NCBI GenBank assembly: GCA_002281735.1
Contig: NCGK01000004.1
Span: 1 to 64,000, forward strand
Direction of reading: 5' to 3'
DNA from: Gammaproteobacteria bacterium 28-57-27
Lineage (GTDB): Bacteria > Pseudomonadota > Gammaproteobacteria > Halothiobacillales > Halothiobacillaceae
Length of the DNA: 64,000 nucleotides
Of this stretch, positions 1 through 9,150 are shown in pieces. Positions within the stretch are counted from its first letter, which is position 1. The number at the start of each line of letters is the position of its first letter. The notes under the pieces were generated by a model. That model saw only the letters and a list, made by a program, of their open reading frames with translations. It was not told where the DNA came from and did no database searches. The position numbers were made by a program, and so were the translations under genes.

Positions 1-2
1 CT

Positions 3-96
3 CCGGCACGACACGTCTTGAATGTAGGTCGGGCTTTAGCCCGACATGTCGGCATGAATGCCGACCTACAATCACGGATAAAGCTGGCCGGATCAA
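3..96 (-). repeat. Composite palindromic element, family A (copy 1)
   Basis: A hairpin core at 24-69 (arms with GTAGGTCGG and CCGACCTAC) lies between outer arms. Read on the minus strand the element starts TTGATCCGGCCAGCTTTAT and ends with CGTGCCGGAG. It is nearly identical in reverse orientation to 38311-38406. The outer frame is shared with 6472-6593 and 7419-7539, which carry a different core. Confidence 0.75.
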
Positions 97-98
97 TA

Positions 99-164
99 GT
101 AGGGTGGATAAGCGTAGCGCATCCACCGCGCCCGTGGTGGATGCGCTACGCTTATCCACCCTAC
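99..164. repeat. Perfect 28-bp-arm palindrome (GTAGGGTGGAT type)
   Basis: The arm starting at 99 with GTAGGGTGGATAAGCG is the exact reverse complement of the arm ending at 164, with a short loop between. A shorter relative with the same outer bases lies inside coaBC at 25061-25097, and a half copy lies near 10466-10488. It sits directly upstream of ubiE and could act as a transcript hairpin. Confidence 0.75.
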
Positions 165-200
165 CGCGATAACTTGCAAGCACTGCCATTGGGAGAACAC

Positions 201-962
201 ATGAACAATACCGAAACGCAGCACGACACTACCCACTTCGGCTACCGCCAAGTCCCGCTCGGCGAAAAAGCCAAGCTGGTGCGCGGTGTGTTCGACTCCG
301 TCGCCGGCAAATACGATTTGATGAACGACCTCATGTCCCTGGGCATTCATCGTTTATGGAAGCGCATCACCCTCGCGCGTACCGGCCTGCGCCCGGGTAT
401 GCGCGCCCTTGACCTGGCGGGCGGCACCGGCGACTTATCCTCCGGCATGTTGCAACAAGTGGGGCGCACAGGCCTGGTGGTGCTGTCTGACATCAACGCC
501 GAAATGCTGACCCGTGGGCGCGACCGTCTGATTAACGAAGGTGCCAGCCAGGCAGCGCAAACCGCGCTGGTGAATGCCGAAGCCATCCCCTTCGCCGATA
601 ACAGTTTCGATGCCGTCACCATCAGCTTCGGCCTGCGCAATGTCACCGACAAAGACAAGGCGCTGGCTGAAATGCTGCGCGTACTCAAACCCGGTGGCCG
701 CGCGCTGGTGCTGGAGTTTTCCCATCCGCGTCACGACCTGACCCAGAAACTCTACGATCTGTATTCCTTCAAAGCCCTGCCGCTCATTGGAAAATTCGTC
801 GCCAAGGACGAAGCCAGCTACCAATACCTGGCCGAGTCGATCCGTATGCACCCCGACCAGGACACGCTGCTCGTCATGATGCAGTACGCAGGCTTTGCGC
901 ATTGCGACTACCTCAATATGTCCGATGGCATCGTGGCCCTGCACTGGGGCTTCAAAGCGTGA
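201..962 (+). CDS. ubiE: Ubiquinone/menaquinone C-methyltransferase UbiE
   Basis: SAM-dependent C-methyltransferase of quinone biosynthesis, methylating the benzoquinol (or naphthoquinol) ring in the cytosol. The 253-residue protein has the SAM-binding glycine motif [10 protein letters not shown] near residues 70-79, the family signature FGLRNVTD in the middle, and the usual length. The frame is open upstream to position 18, but that extension runs through palindromic repeats. I chose the ATG at 201, after GGGAGA, which starts with the usual Ubi-type N terminus leading to [12 protein letters not shown]. Its stop overlaps the GTG of ubiJ. With ubiJ and ubiB it forms the classic proteobacterial ubi operon, so ubiquinone is the likely product. 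Confidence 0.96.
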   Translation: MNNTETQHDTTHFGYRQVPLGEKAKLVRGVFDSVAGKYDLMNDLMSLGIHRLWKRITLARTGLRPGMRALDLAGGTGDLSSGMLQQVGRTGLVVLSDINAEMLTRGRDRLINEGASQAAQTALVNAEAIPFADNSFDAVTISFGLRNVTDKDKALAEMLRVLKPGGRALVLEFSHPRHDLTQKLYDLYSFKALPLIGKFVAKDEASYQYLAESIRMHPDQDTLLVMMQYAGFAHCDYLNMSDGIVALHWGFKA

Positions 963-1573
963 TCCCCGAACTGGCCGAACTCGCACGCATTGGGCTGGAA
1001 AAAGCCATCAATGCCGCGCTGGCTGCCGACCCCGACGCGCAAGCCAACCTGGCTGCACTGCATGGCAAGCGCCTACGCATTGAATTCAAAGGCTTGTTCA
1101 GCCTGGATTGTTTGCCGCAAGCCGACCAAGTCATCATTGCCGCAGCCAGCATCGACACGCCCGATGCCACCCTGCGCGCTTCCCCCTTCGGCTTTGTGCG
1201 CGCCAAAATGCGTGGCGATTTAATGCACGGCGATCTTGAGCTTTTGGGCGACAGCCATACCAGCCTGCGTGTCGCGCGCCTGCTCAGTAGCCTCAACCCC
1301 GACATTGAACTCGCCCTGGTTCCCAACGTTGGCAACCTGCTCGCGCATCAAATCGCCCGTGTATGGCACGCGATGCGCTTTGAACTGGCGCGCATGGTGC
1401 AGCACCACACCCACAACAAAGCTGATTTTTTGCACGATGAACTCGATGTCAGCCCGCGCCAAATCGAACTCGAAATCTGGTTGGATGCCATCGACCCATT
1501 GCAAAATCGCGTCGCCGCATTGGATGCACGCATCCGCGCCCTTGAAGCCGGTTTGTCAGAGAAGAACACATGA
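959..1573 (+). CDS. ubiJ: Ubiquinone biosynthesis accessory factor UbiJ (SCP2 domain)
   Basis: UbiJ is a lipid-binding SCP2-like accessory protein of the cytosolic Ubi complex, needed for aerobic ubiquinone synthesis. This 204-residue protein has the expected N-terminal SCP2 region ([18 protein letters not shown]) and a C-terminal helical tail rich in charged residues ending [11 protein letters not shown], as in the family. The GTG at 959 overlaps the ubiE stop (GTGA), and the gene ends over the ATG of ubiB, so all three are probably translationally coupled. The frame extends upstream to 902, but only inside ubiE. Identification rests on position, size and weak motifs, and position is the strongest part. 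Confidence 0.88.
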   Translation: MIPELAELARIGLEKAINAALAADPDAQANLAALHGKRLRIEFKGLFSLDCLPQADQVIIAAASIDTPDATLRASPFGFVRAKMRGDLMHGDLELLGDSHTSLRVARLLSSLNPDIELALVPNVGNLLAHQIARVWHAMRFELARMVQHHTHNKADFLHDELDVSPRQIELEIWLDAIDPLQNRVAALDARIRALEAGLSEKNT

Positions 1574-3141
1574 CCCATCCGCGCCAATTTCTGCGCCTGT
1601 TCACCATCCAGTGGGTGCTGATGCGCCACGGCCTCGACGAACTGCTGTTTGCCATTCCGTGGTTCAAGCCCGCCAGCTTCCTCATGCGCTTCTCGCCCTG
1701 GCGGCTATTTGGCGAAAGCACGCTCCGCCCGCGCGCCGAACGTATCCGTCTCGCCCTCGAAGAACTCGGCCCCATCTTTATCAAATTCGGCCAAGCGCTC
1801 TCCACCCGCCGCGACCTGTTGCCCGAAGACATCGCCGACGAACTGGCCAAACTGCAAGACCGCGTGCCGCCCTTCCCCGGCGAGCTGGCGCGCCAGATTA
1901 TTGAAACAGCACTCAAAAAACCGATCAGTGAACTGTTTTTAGACTTCAACGAAACCCCACTGGCCTCCGCCTCCATCGCCCAGGTTCATCCGGCCACCCT
2001 CAAGGATGGACGCGACGTGGTGGTCAAAGTCGTGCGCCCGAATATCCTGCCGGTGATCGAACGCGACCTCGAAGTACTGCGCACCCTCGCCTATCTGGCC
2101 GAAAAATCCTCCGCCGACATCCGCCGCCTGCATCCGCAGGACGTGGTCGGCGAATTCGACAAAACCATCCACGATGAACTCGATTTAGTGCGCGAAGCCG
2201 CCAACTGCGGCCTGCTGGCGCGCAACTTTGAAGGCTCGCCGCTGCTGCATGTCCCCGCCATCGACTGGGATTACAGCCACCCCAACGTCATGGTGCAAGA
2301 GCGCATTTACGGCATACAAATCAGTGACCTGGAAGCCCTCGAAGCCGCCAAAATCAATATGCAAATACTCGCCGAACGCGGCGTGGAAATTTTCTTCACC
2401 CAGGTTTTCACCCACAACTTTTTCCACGCCGACATGCACCCCGGCAACGTCTTCGTCTCGCGTGAAACCCCGGATACCCCAACCTACATGGCCGTCGATT
2501 TTGGCATCATGGGCAGCCTCACCCCGGATGACCAACGCTATCTGGCCGAAAACTTCCACGCCTTCTTCAACCGCGATTATCGCCGCGTGGCCGAACTGCA
2601 TATCGAATCCGGCTGGGTGCCCGCTGACACACGCCTCAATGAATTTGAAGCCGCCATCCGCACCATTAGCGAACCGATTTTCCAGCGCCCGATCCGCGAT
2701 ATTTCCTTCGGCAAATTCCTGCTGCGCCTGTTCCAAACCGCACGCCGCTTCAATATGGAAGTGCAACCGCAACTGGTGCTGCTGCAAAAAACCCTGCTCA
2801 ATATCGAAGGACTAGGCCGCCAGCTCTACCCCGACCTGGATTTATGGACCACCGCCAAACCCTTTATCGAACGCTGGATGATCGAACGCGTCGGCCCCAA
2901 AGCCGCCCTCAAAACCCTGCGCCACGAACTGCCGCGTGTATTGGCCTTATTGCCCGAAATGCCGCGCCTCACCCACGAAGCCCTCACCGCACAAAGCAAA
3001 CAAACCGAACTCATGCAGCGCCAAACCGCCGAACTCCATGCCCTGCGCCAGCAAATCGCCCGCACCCAAACTTGGATGTTGGTTTTGTTTGGCTTGCTCG
3101 TGCTGATGGCGGGATTGATCGCTTATGCTTTGCTGCGGTGA
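1570..3141 (+). CDS. ubiB: Probable protein kinase/ATPase UbiB (ABC1/ADCK family)
   Basis: Atypical ABC1-family kinase-like ATPase required for ubiquinone synthesis, anchored to the inner membrane. The 523-residue protein has the ABC1 landmarks: the KxGQ motif ([16 protein letters not shown]), an alanine-rich nucleotide loop ([13 protein letters not shown]), the catalytic-loop equivalent HADMHPGN and the metal-binding VDFG. Two hydrophobic C-terminal segments (the last about 30 residues, [20 protein letters not shown]) fit the membrane anchor. The ATG overlaps the ubiJ stop. Full length, no anomaly. Confidence 0.96.
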   Translation: MTHPRQFLRLFTIQWVLMRHGLDELLFAIPWFKPASFLMRFSPWRLFGESTLRPRAERIRLALEELGPIFIKFGQALSTRRDLLPEDIADELAKLQDRVPPFPGELARQIIETALKKPISELFLDFNETPLASASIAQVHPATLKDGRDVVVKVVRPNILPVIERDLEVLRTLAYLAEKSSADIRRLHPQDVVGEFDKTIHDELDLVREAANCGLLARNFEGSPLLHVPAIDWDYSHPNVMVQERIYGIQISDLEALEAAKINMQILAERGVEIFFTQVFTHNFFHADMHPGNVFVSRETPDTPTYMAVDFGIMGSLTPDDQRYLAENFHAFFNRDYRRVAELHIESGWVPADTRLNEFEAAIRTISEPIFQRPIRDISFGKFLLRLFQTARRFNMEVQPQLVLLQKTLLNIEGLGRQLYPDLDLWTTAKPFIERWMIERVGPKAALKTLRHELPRVLALLPEMPRLTHEALTAQSKQTELMQRQTAELHALRQQIARTQTWMLVLFGLLVLMAGLIAYALLR

Positions 3142-3327
3142 AATAGGCTGACCGGCAAGTAGCTTAAGCGAAGAGTATTGGACGAGTGCTGAATGTGTAG
3201 CTTTAGCTTATAAAAGCACTTGCTTTTTCATTTTGATTTAAAAACAAGATGATATTTTGGTGCGGCGCACGTTATACACCGGCCTCACCAAAACTTGGAC
3301 ACCTGACAAGGCACACATTTCACCCAC

Positions 3328-5094
3328 ATGACTATTCTCATCCCCAATCTGGCCATAGCCGGCTACCGCAGCTTTGGGAAGAAGCCCCAGTATTTCGAGC
3401 AATTCGCAAAGGTGAACATTCTCATCGGCCAGAACAACGCAGGGAAGTCAAATGTCCTGCGGTTCTTACACGAAATCTATTCGCAATCCTCCAAAAGGGA
3501 CGGGCTGAAATTTGATTCACTGGCAAGGCACCTGCCTGATCAACCACCAATCATTCTTGGAATCGGCGAGGCAGTCGACCGAACCGACCCCAACCGTCCT
3601 GTGCTGCTTGACAGCCACAGGCTCATAGTCGAAGAGAAGAATGGTCACAAGAAGAAAACTGCAGCGGCTGTATTCGGAAAGCTCTTCTCCGAGAAGTCTC
3701 GACTAGATCAAACCACCCTATGCTGGACGCTACTAACGCTTCCTGATCTAAAGGATCAACAAGAGTCTTGGTCCAAGGCCGCAAATGCACTTCAGAATCA
3801 TGAAATGCAGCAAGTGTGGACCATGCTTACAGGAATGAGCGGAGGCGACCGAAAAAGTAGCTGGGAGCCCCAAGTACTTCGAAACATGCCAGCTACTCCG
3901 GTATCAATCAAGACGCAACTGATTCCCGCCATTCGCCAAATCGGTATCAAGGGCGGCACTTCGGACGCATTCGACGGAACTGGAATAATTGATAGGGTTG
4001 CAAAGCTCCAGAATCCTGATGTACACAGCCAAACTAGTCGCCAGAGCTTTAACGCAATCAGAGATTTCTTGCGCGACGTCATCGACCGACCGGAAGCAAC
4101 CATCGAGATCCCTTATGAAAGGGACACAATCTTGGTGCATATGGATGGCAAAGTGCTTCCGATTGAATCGCTCGGATCGGGAATCCACGAAGTCATAATC
4201 CTGGCATCGGCTGCAACAGTCCTGCAAGATCACGTGGTTTGCATCGAAGAACCTGAACTGCATCTCAATCCGATTCTTCAGAAGAAGCTACTTCGTTACC
4301 TCGCGCAACACACTCAAAACCAGTACTTCATCACAACGCACTCTGCCTCGTTGATGGACACACCGGGCGCTGAGGTCTATCACATATGCTTACGTGACGG
4401 CGCTTCGATTGTTGAACGTGCAACCACCAATGAACATCGTTCTGCGGTTTGCGAAGACTTGGGATACCACCCGTCCGACTTGCTGCAGGCAAACTGCGTT
4501 GTTTGGGTAGAAGGCCCCTCTGATCGCATCTACCTAAACTGGTGGCTCCGTAGTGTGGACTCCAATCTAGTAGAGGGTATTCACTACAGTGTCATGTTCT
4601 ATGGTGGACGCCTCGCGGCGCACCTTTCGCACGCTCCAGACAGTACGGAGATCAACGATTTCATCTCACTTCGACGACTAAATCGAAGGGGTGTGATGAT
4701 AATTGACAGTGACCGCGACAAGCCACATACGCCCATAAACGCCACTAAGCGGCGTCTACAAAATGAATTTGATACTGGACCGGGTCATGCATGGATTACA
4801 GATGGGCGCGAGATTGAGAATTACTTGCAACCCACCCAGATAACAAGGGCAATATCTGTGACTCACCCTAAAGCAACTCAGATCACGGAAGCAGGGAAAC
4901 ATGCCAGTCTTCTACTGATCAAGTCATCGAAAGGAAGGCAGACGGTAGCTTCAAAGGTAGAGGTAGCCAGGTACATTACCGAGAACTTTGAGCCTGATTT
5001 GAGTGCACTAGACTTGAAGAAACGAGTCCTTGCGCTGCGAAACTTCATCCTAGACTCAAACCCAAAAACCGGCACAGTCGCTAGTGCGGCCTAA
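3328..5094 (+). CDS. OLD-family ATPase with TOPRIM nuclease domain
   Basis: An ABC-type ATPase fused to a TOPRIM nuclease domain, as in OLD (overcoming lysogenisation defect) nucleases, many of which act in phage defence. In the 588-residue protein Walker A is GQNNAGKS (about residues 34-41). The Walker B and following region VVCIEEPELHLNP is near 302-314, followed by the H-loop TTHSASLMD. TOPRIM motifs are VEGPSDRIYL (near 393) and DSDRD (near 460). No helicase (GajB-like), reverse transcriptase or other partner gene is adjacent, so it would be a stand-alone OLD protein. The gene looks less GC-rich than ubiB before it, suggesting transfer. An attC-like half site overlaps its stop codon. The substrate is unknown. 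Confidence 0.88.
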   Translation: MTILIPNLAIAGYRSFGKKPQYFEQFAKVNILIGQNNAGKSNVLRFLHEIYSQSSKRDGLKFDSLARHLPDQPPIILGIGEAVDRTDPNRPVLLDSHRLIVEEKNGHKKKTAAAVFGKLFSEKSRLDQTTLCWTLLTLPDLKDQQESWSKAANALQNHEMQQVWTMLTGMSGGDRKSSWEPQVLRNMPATPVSIKTQLIPAIRQIGIKGGTSDAFDGTGIIDRVAKLQNPDVHSQTSRQSFNAIRDFLRDVIDRPEATIEIPYERDTILVHMDGKVLPIESLGSGIHEVIILASAATVLQDHVVCIEEPELHLNPILQKKLLRYLAQHTQNQYFITTHSASLMDTPGAEVYHICLRDGASIVERATTNEHRSAVCEDLGYHPSDLLQANCVVWVEGPSDRIYLNWWLRSVDSNLVEGIHYSVMFYGGRLAAHLSHAPDSTEINDFISLRRLNRRGVMIIDSDRDKPHTPINATKRRLQNEFDTGPGHAWITDGREIENYLQPTQITRAISVTHPKATQITEAGKHASLLLIKSSKGRQTVASKVEVARYITENFEPDLSALDLKKRVLALRNFILDSNPKTGTVASAA

Positions 5095-5119
5095 CCCCTC
5101 ACTCAAGCGGAGCGCTAAC
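5089..5119 (+). other. Decayed attC-like left half site
   Basis: GCCTAACCCCTCACTCAAGC overlaps the TAA of the OLD-family gene and continues GGAGCGCTAAC. It matches the left half (R'' and L'' boxes) of the attC sites at 56027 and 56444, which read TAACATGGCGTTCGAGAG and TAACCCTGCGTTCAAGCG. No matching right half or complementary cassette start (GTTAGGC) is visible before 3328, so this is a remnant at best. Confidence 0.4.
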
Positions 5120-5263
5120 GGCAGGCCACAGAACCGAGCCTGTGTTATTCCGTAATTGTCATAATGACATTGCTGTCAGACTATTAAAGAAAGCCCCCGC
5201 CATTGTTAGATGAAAAAGGTACCGGAGCAACCAAACCAAGTAAGGAATAAATCCAGCGTCGCC

Positions 5264-6391
5264 TTAGCGGTATTTTTTGAGGTACATCACTTCAAACATG
5301 CGCTTGCCCCAGTGCAGCAGGCGGCATGGAGGCAGGATGAACGTGCGCTTGGGGTCGCGGTAAACCAGAATACCTTTGTCAAGTGCGTCCATAATGCAGA
5401 TCAGCTCCCAACGGAAGGTTGTGTCTGCGGGGGTGCCGCGCATGGCGGCGAGCAGGTTTTGCGCTGCGGCCACGGCTTGCAGATCAGCCATGTGCGCCTG
5501 CTTCGGTGCCCAATCCGGACCGGGGAAGCTGCCGGAATCGCCTGCGACATACACCTTGTCGAATCCTGCCACGCGGCAATGCGCATCGGCCTGGATCAGG
5601 CCACCCGGCGAGGTGGGAAGGCCACTGCCTTCCATCCACGTCGGGCCGGTCATGCCGGGCATGAACAGGATCAGATTTGCTGCAAATTCTCCGCCCTCGG
5701 TGACGACCTTGTCGGCTTCAAAGCGCACCATTTTGTGCCCGAGCTGCGTTTCGATGCCCAGCTTGGCCATACGCTTGAGCAGTGCGTCAACCGCAGCTTC
5801 GCCGAGGCGGTTGCCCGGACGCGCGGCAGGATTAAAGAACACCAATTTGAATTTATCGCGTCGCCCCTGACGGCGCAGCATGGTGTCCAGACCTAGCATG
5901 AGTTCGAAAACCGGACCACCGCGCACGGCGGAGGGCTCGTTGGGGTTGCCGCCGAAGCCGAGGGCAATGGTGCCGCCTTGCATGCTTTCAATGCGGTCAC
6001 GGATGCGTTCGGCGGCATCAATCCCTTCGCAGAGGGTGATGGCGTGTTCGATGCCGGGCAGTCGCTTGATAAAACGCCCCCCGCTGGCAATGATGAGGCC
6101 GTCGTTGCTCACTTCGCCATGCTCGGTCACGACGATGCGACCGCCGTCCTTCAGGCCGGTCACGCGCCCGGCGTGGAATTGAACACGTTGACGGGCAAAG
6201 AAATTGCGCAGATCAATACGTAGATCGTCACCCTTGCGTAGGCGTGACGGAATCCAGATCAGGCTTGGTGCGTAGATCAGCTCAGCCTTGGGAGCGATCA
6301 GGGTAAGCTCGGCTTCGGGATCGTGTTTACGCAGCTCGATGACGGCGGTCAGGGCGGCAAAGCCAGCCCCAATGATAGTGATGCGACTCAT
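5264..6391 (-). CDS. Sulfide:quinone oxidoreductase-like FAD flavoprotein
   Basis: A 375-residue FAD-dependent oxidoreductase of the pyridine nucleotide-disulfide superfamily, most like sulfide:quinone reductases and flavocytochrome c subunits. It starts with the dinucleotide-binding motif ITIIGAGFAALTA (residues 4-16), has the second FAD motif VYVAGDSGSFPG (281-291), and ends with an amphipathic tail (WGKRMFEVMYLKKYR) like the membrane-binding end of SQR. Cysteines are at about 121, 272, 332 and 356. The central cysteine that bridges sulfur in canonical SQR, near 160, is absent; that stretch reads GNPNEPSAVRGGPVFE. It may therefore be a divergent SQR type or another quinone reductase. The start at 6391 was preferred because the upstream frame runs into a repeat. 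Confidence 0.75.
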   Translation of the reverse strand: MSRITIIGAGFAALTAVIELRKHDPEAELTLIAPKAELIYAPSLIWIPSRLRKGDDLRIDLRNFFARQRVQFHAGRVTGLKDGGRIVVTEHGEVSNDGLIIASGGRFIKRLPGIEHAITLCEGIDAAERIRDRIESMQGGTIALGFGGNPNEPSAVRGGPVFELMLGLDTMLRRQGRRDKFKLVFFNPAARPGNRLGEAAVDALLKRMAKLGIETQLGHKMVRFEADKVVTEGGEFAANLILFMPGMTGPTWMEGSGLPTSPGGLIQADAHCRVAGFDKVYVAGDSGSFPGPDWAPKQAHMADLQAVAAAQNLLAAMRGTPADTTFRWELICIMDALDKGILVYRDPKRTFILPPCRLLHWGKRMFEVMYLKKYR

Positions 6392-6471
6392 GTTCAGGCG
6401 GTCTCTTGGATGTTTGCTTCGGATGTTTGTTTCGGATTTAGCCGTTGTTAAGAGTGCAGCGTGCGGCGCTA

Positions 6472-6593
6472 TTGATCCGGTCAGCTTTATCCGTGATTGT
6501 CCGCCGGGTCGTAGGGTGCGCCATGCGCACCTTTTAGCCCATCGGTGCGCATGGCGCACCCTACGCTTTCATGGATTAATCGTGCCGGATCAA
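6472..6593 (+). repeat. Composite palindromic element, family A (copy 2)
   Basis: Outer ends TTGATCCGGTCAGC at left and CGTGCCGGATCAA at right enclose a hairpin core at 6511-6564 (arms GTAGGGTGCGCC and GGCGCACCCTAC). It is about 122 bp and lies just upstream of the SQR-like gene. The near-identical copy 3 is at 7419-7539. The 230 bp from here to the next gene hold no recognisable feature. Confidence 0.75.
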
Positions 6594-6823
6594 CAGGCGC
6601 AGCAACACTAAAAACAAGGCTTGGTCATAAGTTTTAAGTATAGGCTTATGCCGTTTTTAAATCACGCACCGCGCGCCCCTTCGTTGCTGCTATCCCCAAA
6701 TAGGGCGCGCCCGATGGCAAAAAAAACCGACAAATCGGGGTGTTCAGTCATCCAGGACTAACGCAAAAGCGGGTTTTCACCCTCCAAAACATGCGCCTTT
6801 AATCGCCCCCTCACTGGGCAGAG

Positions 6824-7393
6824 CTAAACGGATAACTCCCTGACATCGGCATACACACTCTCCACCGACAATTCCATATCCAGGCACTCCAGCCTGAACG
6901 TGCCTTCGGTGTAAATGTCATGCTCGTCTTCAGGGTAGCGGAACACCTCAATCTGCGGCGTGTCTTGATGCACCAAGACATACTCGCGCAAGCTCGGCAG
7001 AGTGCGATAAGCAAAGAGCTTTTCACGGCGGTCAATGCGAAAGGTGCTCGGCGAAGCGATTTCCACAACCAAACAAGGACGGCGACGGTAATACGCCGAT
7101 TCACGGTCATCCGGGTCGCAGCTTAAAAGCAAGTCAGGGTAGTAAAAAAAGCTGTCCCCCTTTTCGTCAATACGCACTTTCATATCGGCCATAAACAACT
7201 GGCAGCGTTTTTTGCGAGCATACGGGAGCAATTCCGCACCAAGCGCCATCGCCAATAAGCCATGCCGATCACTCGCCCCGGCCATGGCATAGGCTTCACC
7301 CGCGCCGTATTCGTGACGTATCTCGCAATCACGTTCGCCTGCAAGATAATCTTCAACTGATAGATGGGGTTTTAGTGCAAGCATGGGTGCCAT
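6824..7393 (-). CDS. Uma2-family (DUF820) putative restriction-like nuclease
   Basis: A 189-residue protein of the Uma2/DUF820 family, a PD-(D/E)XK nuclease-fold group common in cyanobacteria and some proteobacteria, of unknown cellular role. Family features are the N-terminal SVEDYLAGE and EIRHEYGAGEAYAMAGAS, the central YPDLLLSCDPDD, and the core LVVEIASPSTFRIDRREKLFAY, where aspartate, glutamate and lysine form the probable metal site. It is bracketed by two family A palindromic elements, at 6472-6593 and 7419-7539, with no operon partner. Full length for the family. Confidence 0.85.
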   Translation of the reverse strand: MAPMLALKPHLSVEDYLAGERDCEIRHEYGAGEAYAMAGASDRHGLLAMALGAELLPYARKKRCQLFMADMKVRIDEKGDSFFYYPDLLLSCDPDDRESAYYRRRPCLVVEIASPSTFRIDRREKLFAYRTLPSLREYVLVHQDTPQIEVFRYPEDEHDIYTEGTFRLECLDMELSVESVYADVRELSV

Positions 7394-7418
7394 GTCATAT
7401 CCTCGTTGGTCAAAATGC

Positions 7419-7539
7419 TGATCCGGTCAGCTTTATCCGTGATTGTCCACCGGGTCGGTGGGTGCGCCATGCGCACCTTTTAGCCCATCGGTGCGCATGG
7501 CGCACCCTACGATTTCATGGATTCATCGTGCTGGATCAA
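7419..7539 (+). repeat. Composite palindromic element, family A (copy 3)
   Basis: Left end TGATCCGGTCAGC, right end CGTGCTGGATCAA, and core hairpin at about 7457-7510, nearly identical to copy 2 with a few substitutions. Copies 2 and 3 are direct repeats about 950 bp apart flanking the Uma2 gene. Confidence 0.75.
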
Positions 7540-7570
7540 TAATGTGTCACGTCTAGCCACAAGCCTGAGC

Positions 7571-8371
7571 CTACTTCGCATCTTGCAGACGATCAAGCCG
7601 CAGGCGTTGGCGCTCATCAAACAGCCGCCGCGTGCCGAGTTCAATCGCCAGCATCGTGCCGAACCCTGTGGCGCTTGTAATCAAAAACATCAACAAAATC
7701 TGATACTTAACCGCCTCAATCGGTGAGGTTCCGGCCAGAATCTGCCCGGTCATCATCCCCGGCAGGCTCACGATCCCCGCCACCGTGAGCATATTGATGG
7801 TCGGTACCATGGCGGTATGCAGACTCTCCTGACGTAACTTGCGCGAGGCTTGGCGCATGTCGTAACCAAGCAATAACTGCGCCTCGATTTCTCGCCGACT
7901 GGCCGCTGCGCCCATAGTCAGGCGATTGAACCCCAAGCCGATGCCGGTCATGGTATTGCCAAGAACCATACCCAACAGCGGAATCGCGTATTGCGGCGTG
8001 TACCAAGGTTGCACGCCAATCAGCAGCACCAGACTGAACACGGTCAAACTGAACGCAGGCAAAGCCATGGCCACCAAGCCGATACCATAGCCCCAACCCC
8101 CGCGCAGCCGCCGCTTTTGCCGCGCCACCACTTCCCAGCCCGCGACCGCGAGCATCACCAAACCCATCAACAGCACCAGCCACGGATTATTCAGCCGGAA
8201 CAGCGCCTCCAGCACCACGCCAATCAGCAAAAGCTGCAGCACCATGCGCAACGATGACACATACAAAGAGCGCGTCAGCCCAAGGCCGCTCAAGGCCACC
8301 AGCCCGCCTAAAATCACCACCAACAGCGCAGCCAGCCCTAGATCAAGAGCCGTCAGTTCGATCAAATTCAT
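7571..8371 (-). CDS. FetB-like ABC exporter permease (UPF0014)
   Basis: Inner-membrane permease of the UPF0014/FetB family (E. coli YbbM); FetAB is reported to export iron and aid peroxide resistance. The 266-residue protein has about seven hydrophobic segments, the conserved GMVLGNTMTGIGLGFNRL stretch, and the family-typical IVSLPGMMTGQILAG. Its ATG overlaps the stop of the ATPase gene upstream by 4 bp, so the pair is one operon. The neighbouring peroxiredoxin, divergently transcribed, would fit an oxidative-stress role, but that is inference. The substrate is not proven. Confidence 0.86.
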   Translation of the reverse strand: MNLIELTALDLGLAALLVVILGGLVALSGLGLTRSLYVSSLRMVLQLLLIGVVLEALFRLNNPWLVLLMGLVMLAVAGWEVVARQKRRLRGGWGYGIGLVAMALPAFSLTVFSLVLLIGVQPWYTPQYAIPLLGMVLGNTMTGIGLGFNRLTMGAAASRREIEAQLLLGYDMRQASRKLRQESLHTAMVPTINMLTVAGIVSLPGMMTGQILAGTSPIEAVKYQILLMFLITSATGFGTMLAIELGTRRLFDERQRLRLDRLQDAK

Positions 8372-8985
8372 GCGGCGCCCTCTCTTTGCATCAACGGCAT
8401 TTCCATACTGCGATCGGCAATACGCTCACGTTGCAGTGGATCATGACTCACCCAAATCGCTGCCGCCTGCGCCTCATGCAGGTAGGCACGTATCACCTGT
8501 TCCATTTTCAGGGTGCTGTCCGGGTCGAGATTGGCGCTCGGTTCATCCAATAAAATCACTTGCGGGCGCTGTACCAATAAACGCAACAAGCCCAGACGTT
8601 GGCGCTCGCCGCTGGAAATACCATCCACTTCACGCGCCAGAATCGCCTCCTCCAAGCCAAGGCTTGCCAACGCATCGCTGCTTGGCTGCGTCGCAAAATG
8701 CTGCCCGACCCGCACTGCCCACCAACCCGATTCTGCCGGAAGATACGCCACCTTGCGCCGCCACAGATTTGCCAGCATCTGCTGTTGTTCAACATCCTGC
8801 AAAAACACCGCGCCCTGATGCAGCTCAAGATCAACCAAAGCACGCAAAAACTGCGATTTACCACTGCCTGACGCTCCAAAAAGGCACAGCATCTCGCCAG
8901 CACCAAGCTGAAGGCTTATCGGCGCAAAATACGCCCCAGCCAATGCGTGCACATCCAGCACAATCGACCTCTGCACGTTACTCAC
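8368..8985 (-). CDS. FetA-like ABC transporter ATP-binding protein
   Basis: ATPase partner of the FetB-like permease. The 205-residue protein has Walker A GASGSGKS (37-44), the ABC signature SSGERQRLGLLR, Walker B VILLDEPSANLD and the H-loop histidine in WVSHDP. It is slightly shorter than E. coli FetA (YbbL). The two genes overlap by 4 bp, indicating coupled translation. No regulator is adjacent. Confidence 0.86.
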   Translation of the reverse strand: MSNVQRSIVLDVHALAGAYFAPISLQLGAGEMLCLFGASGSGKSQFLRALVDLELHQGAVFLQDVEQQQMLANLWRRKVAYLPAESGWWAVRVGQHFATQPSSDALASLGLEEAILAREVDGISSGERQRLGLLRLLVQRPQVILLDEPSANLDPDSTLKMEQVIRAYLHEAQAAAIWVSHDPLQRERIADRSMEMPLMQREGAA

Positions 8986-9150
8986 TCACACCCCCTCCAG
9001 CGTAAAAACACACAGCCAGTCGATATGCCCATATAAAAAACCTATCAACCCCATGCCGAAATACAATTTCATATTGATACCAGCATTACTTATATTGATT
9101 ACACGCACCACGCCGTGGTGTGTTGTCCAATGAAACTTGAGGAAAACCCC

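Noticed and set aside
3328-5094. Gabija GajA or retron-associated OLD system
   Set aside because: No GajB-like helicase, reverse transcriptase or ncRNA is adjacent on either side.
5210-5896. 228-codon ORF opposite the SQR-like gene
   Set aside because: Histidine- and glutamine-rich shadow of the flavoprotein gene.
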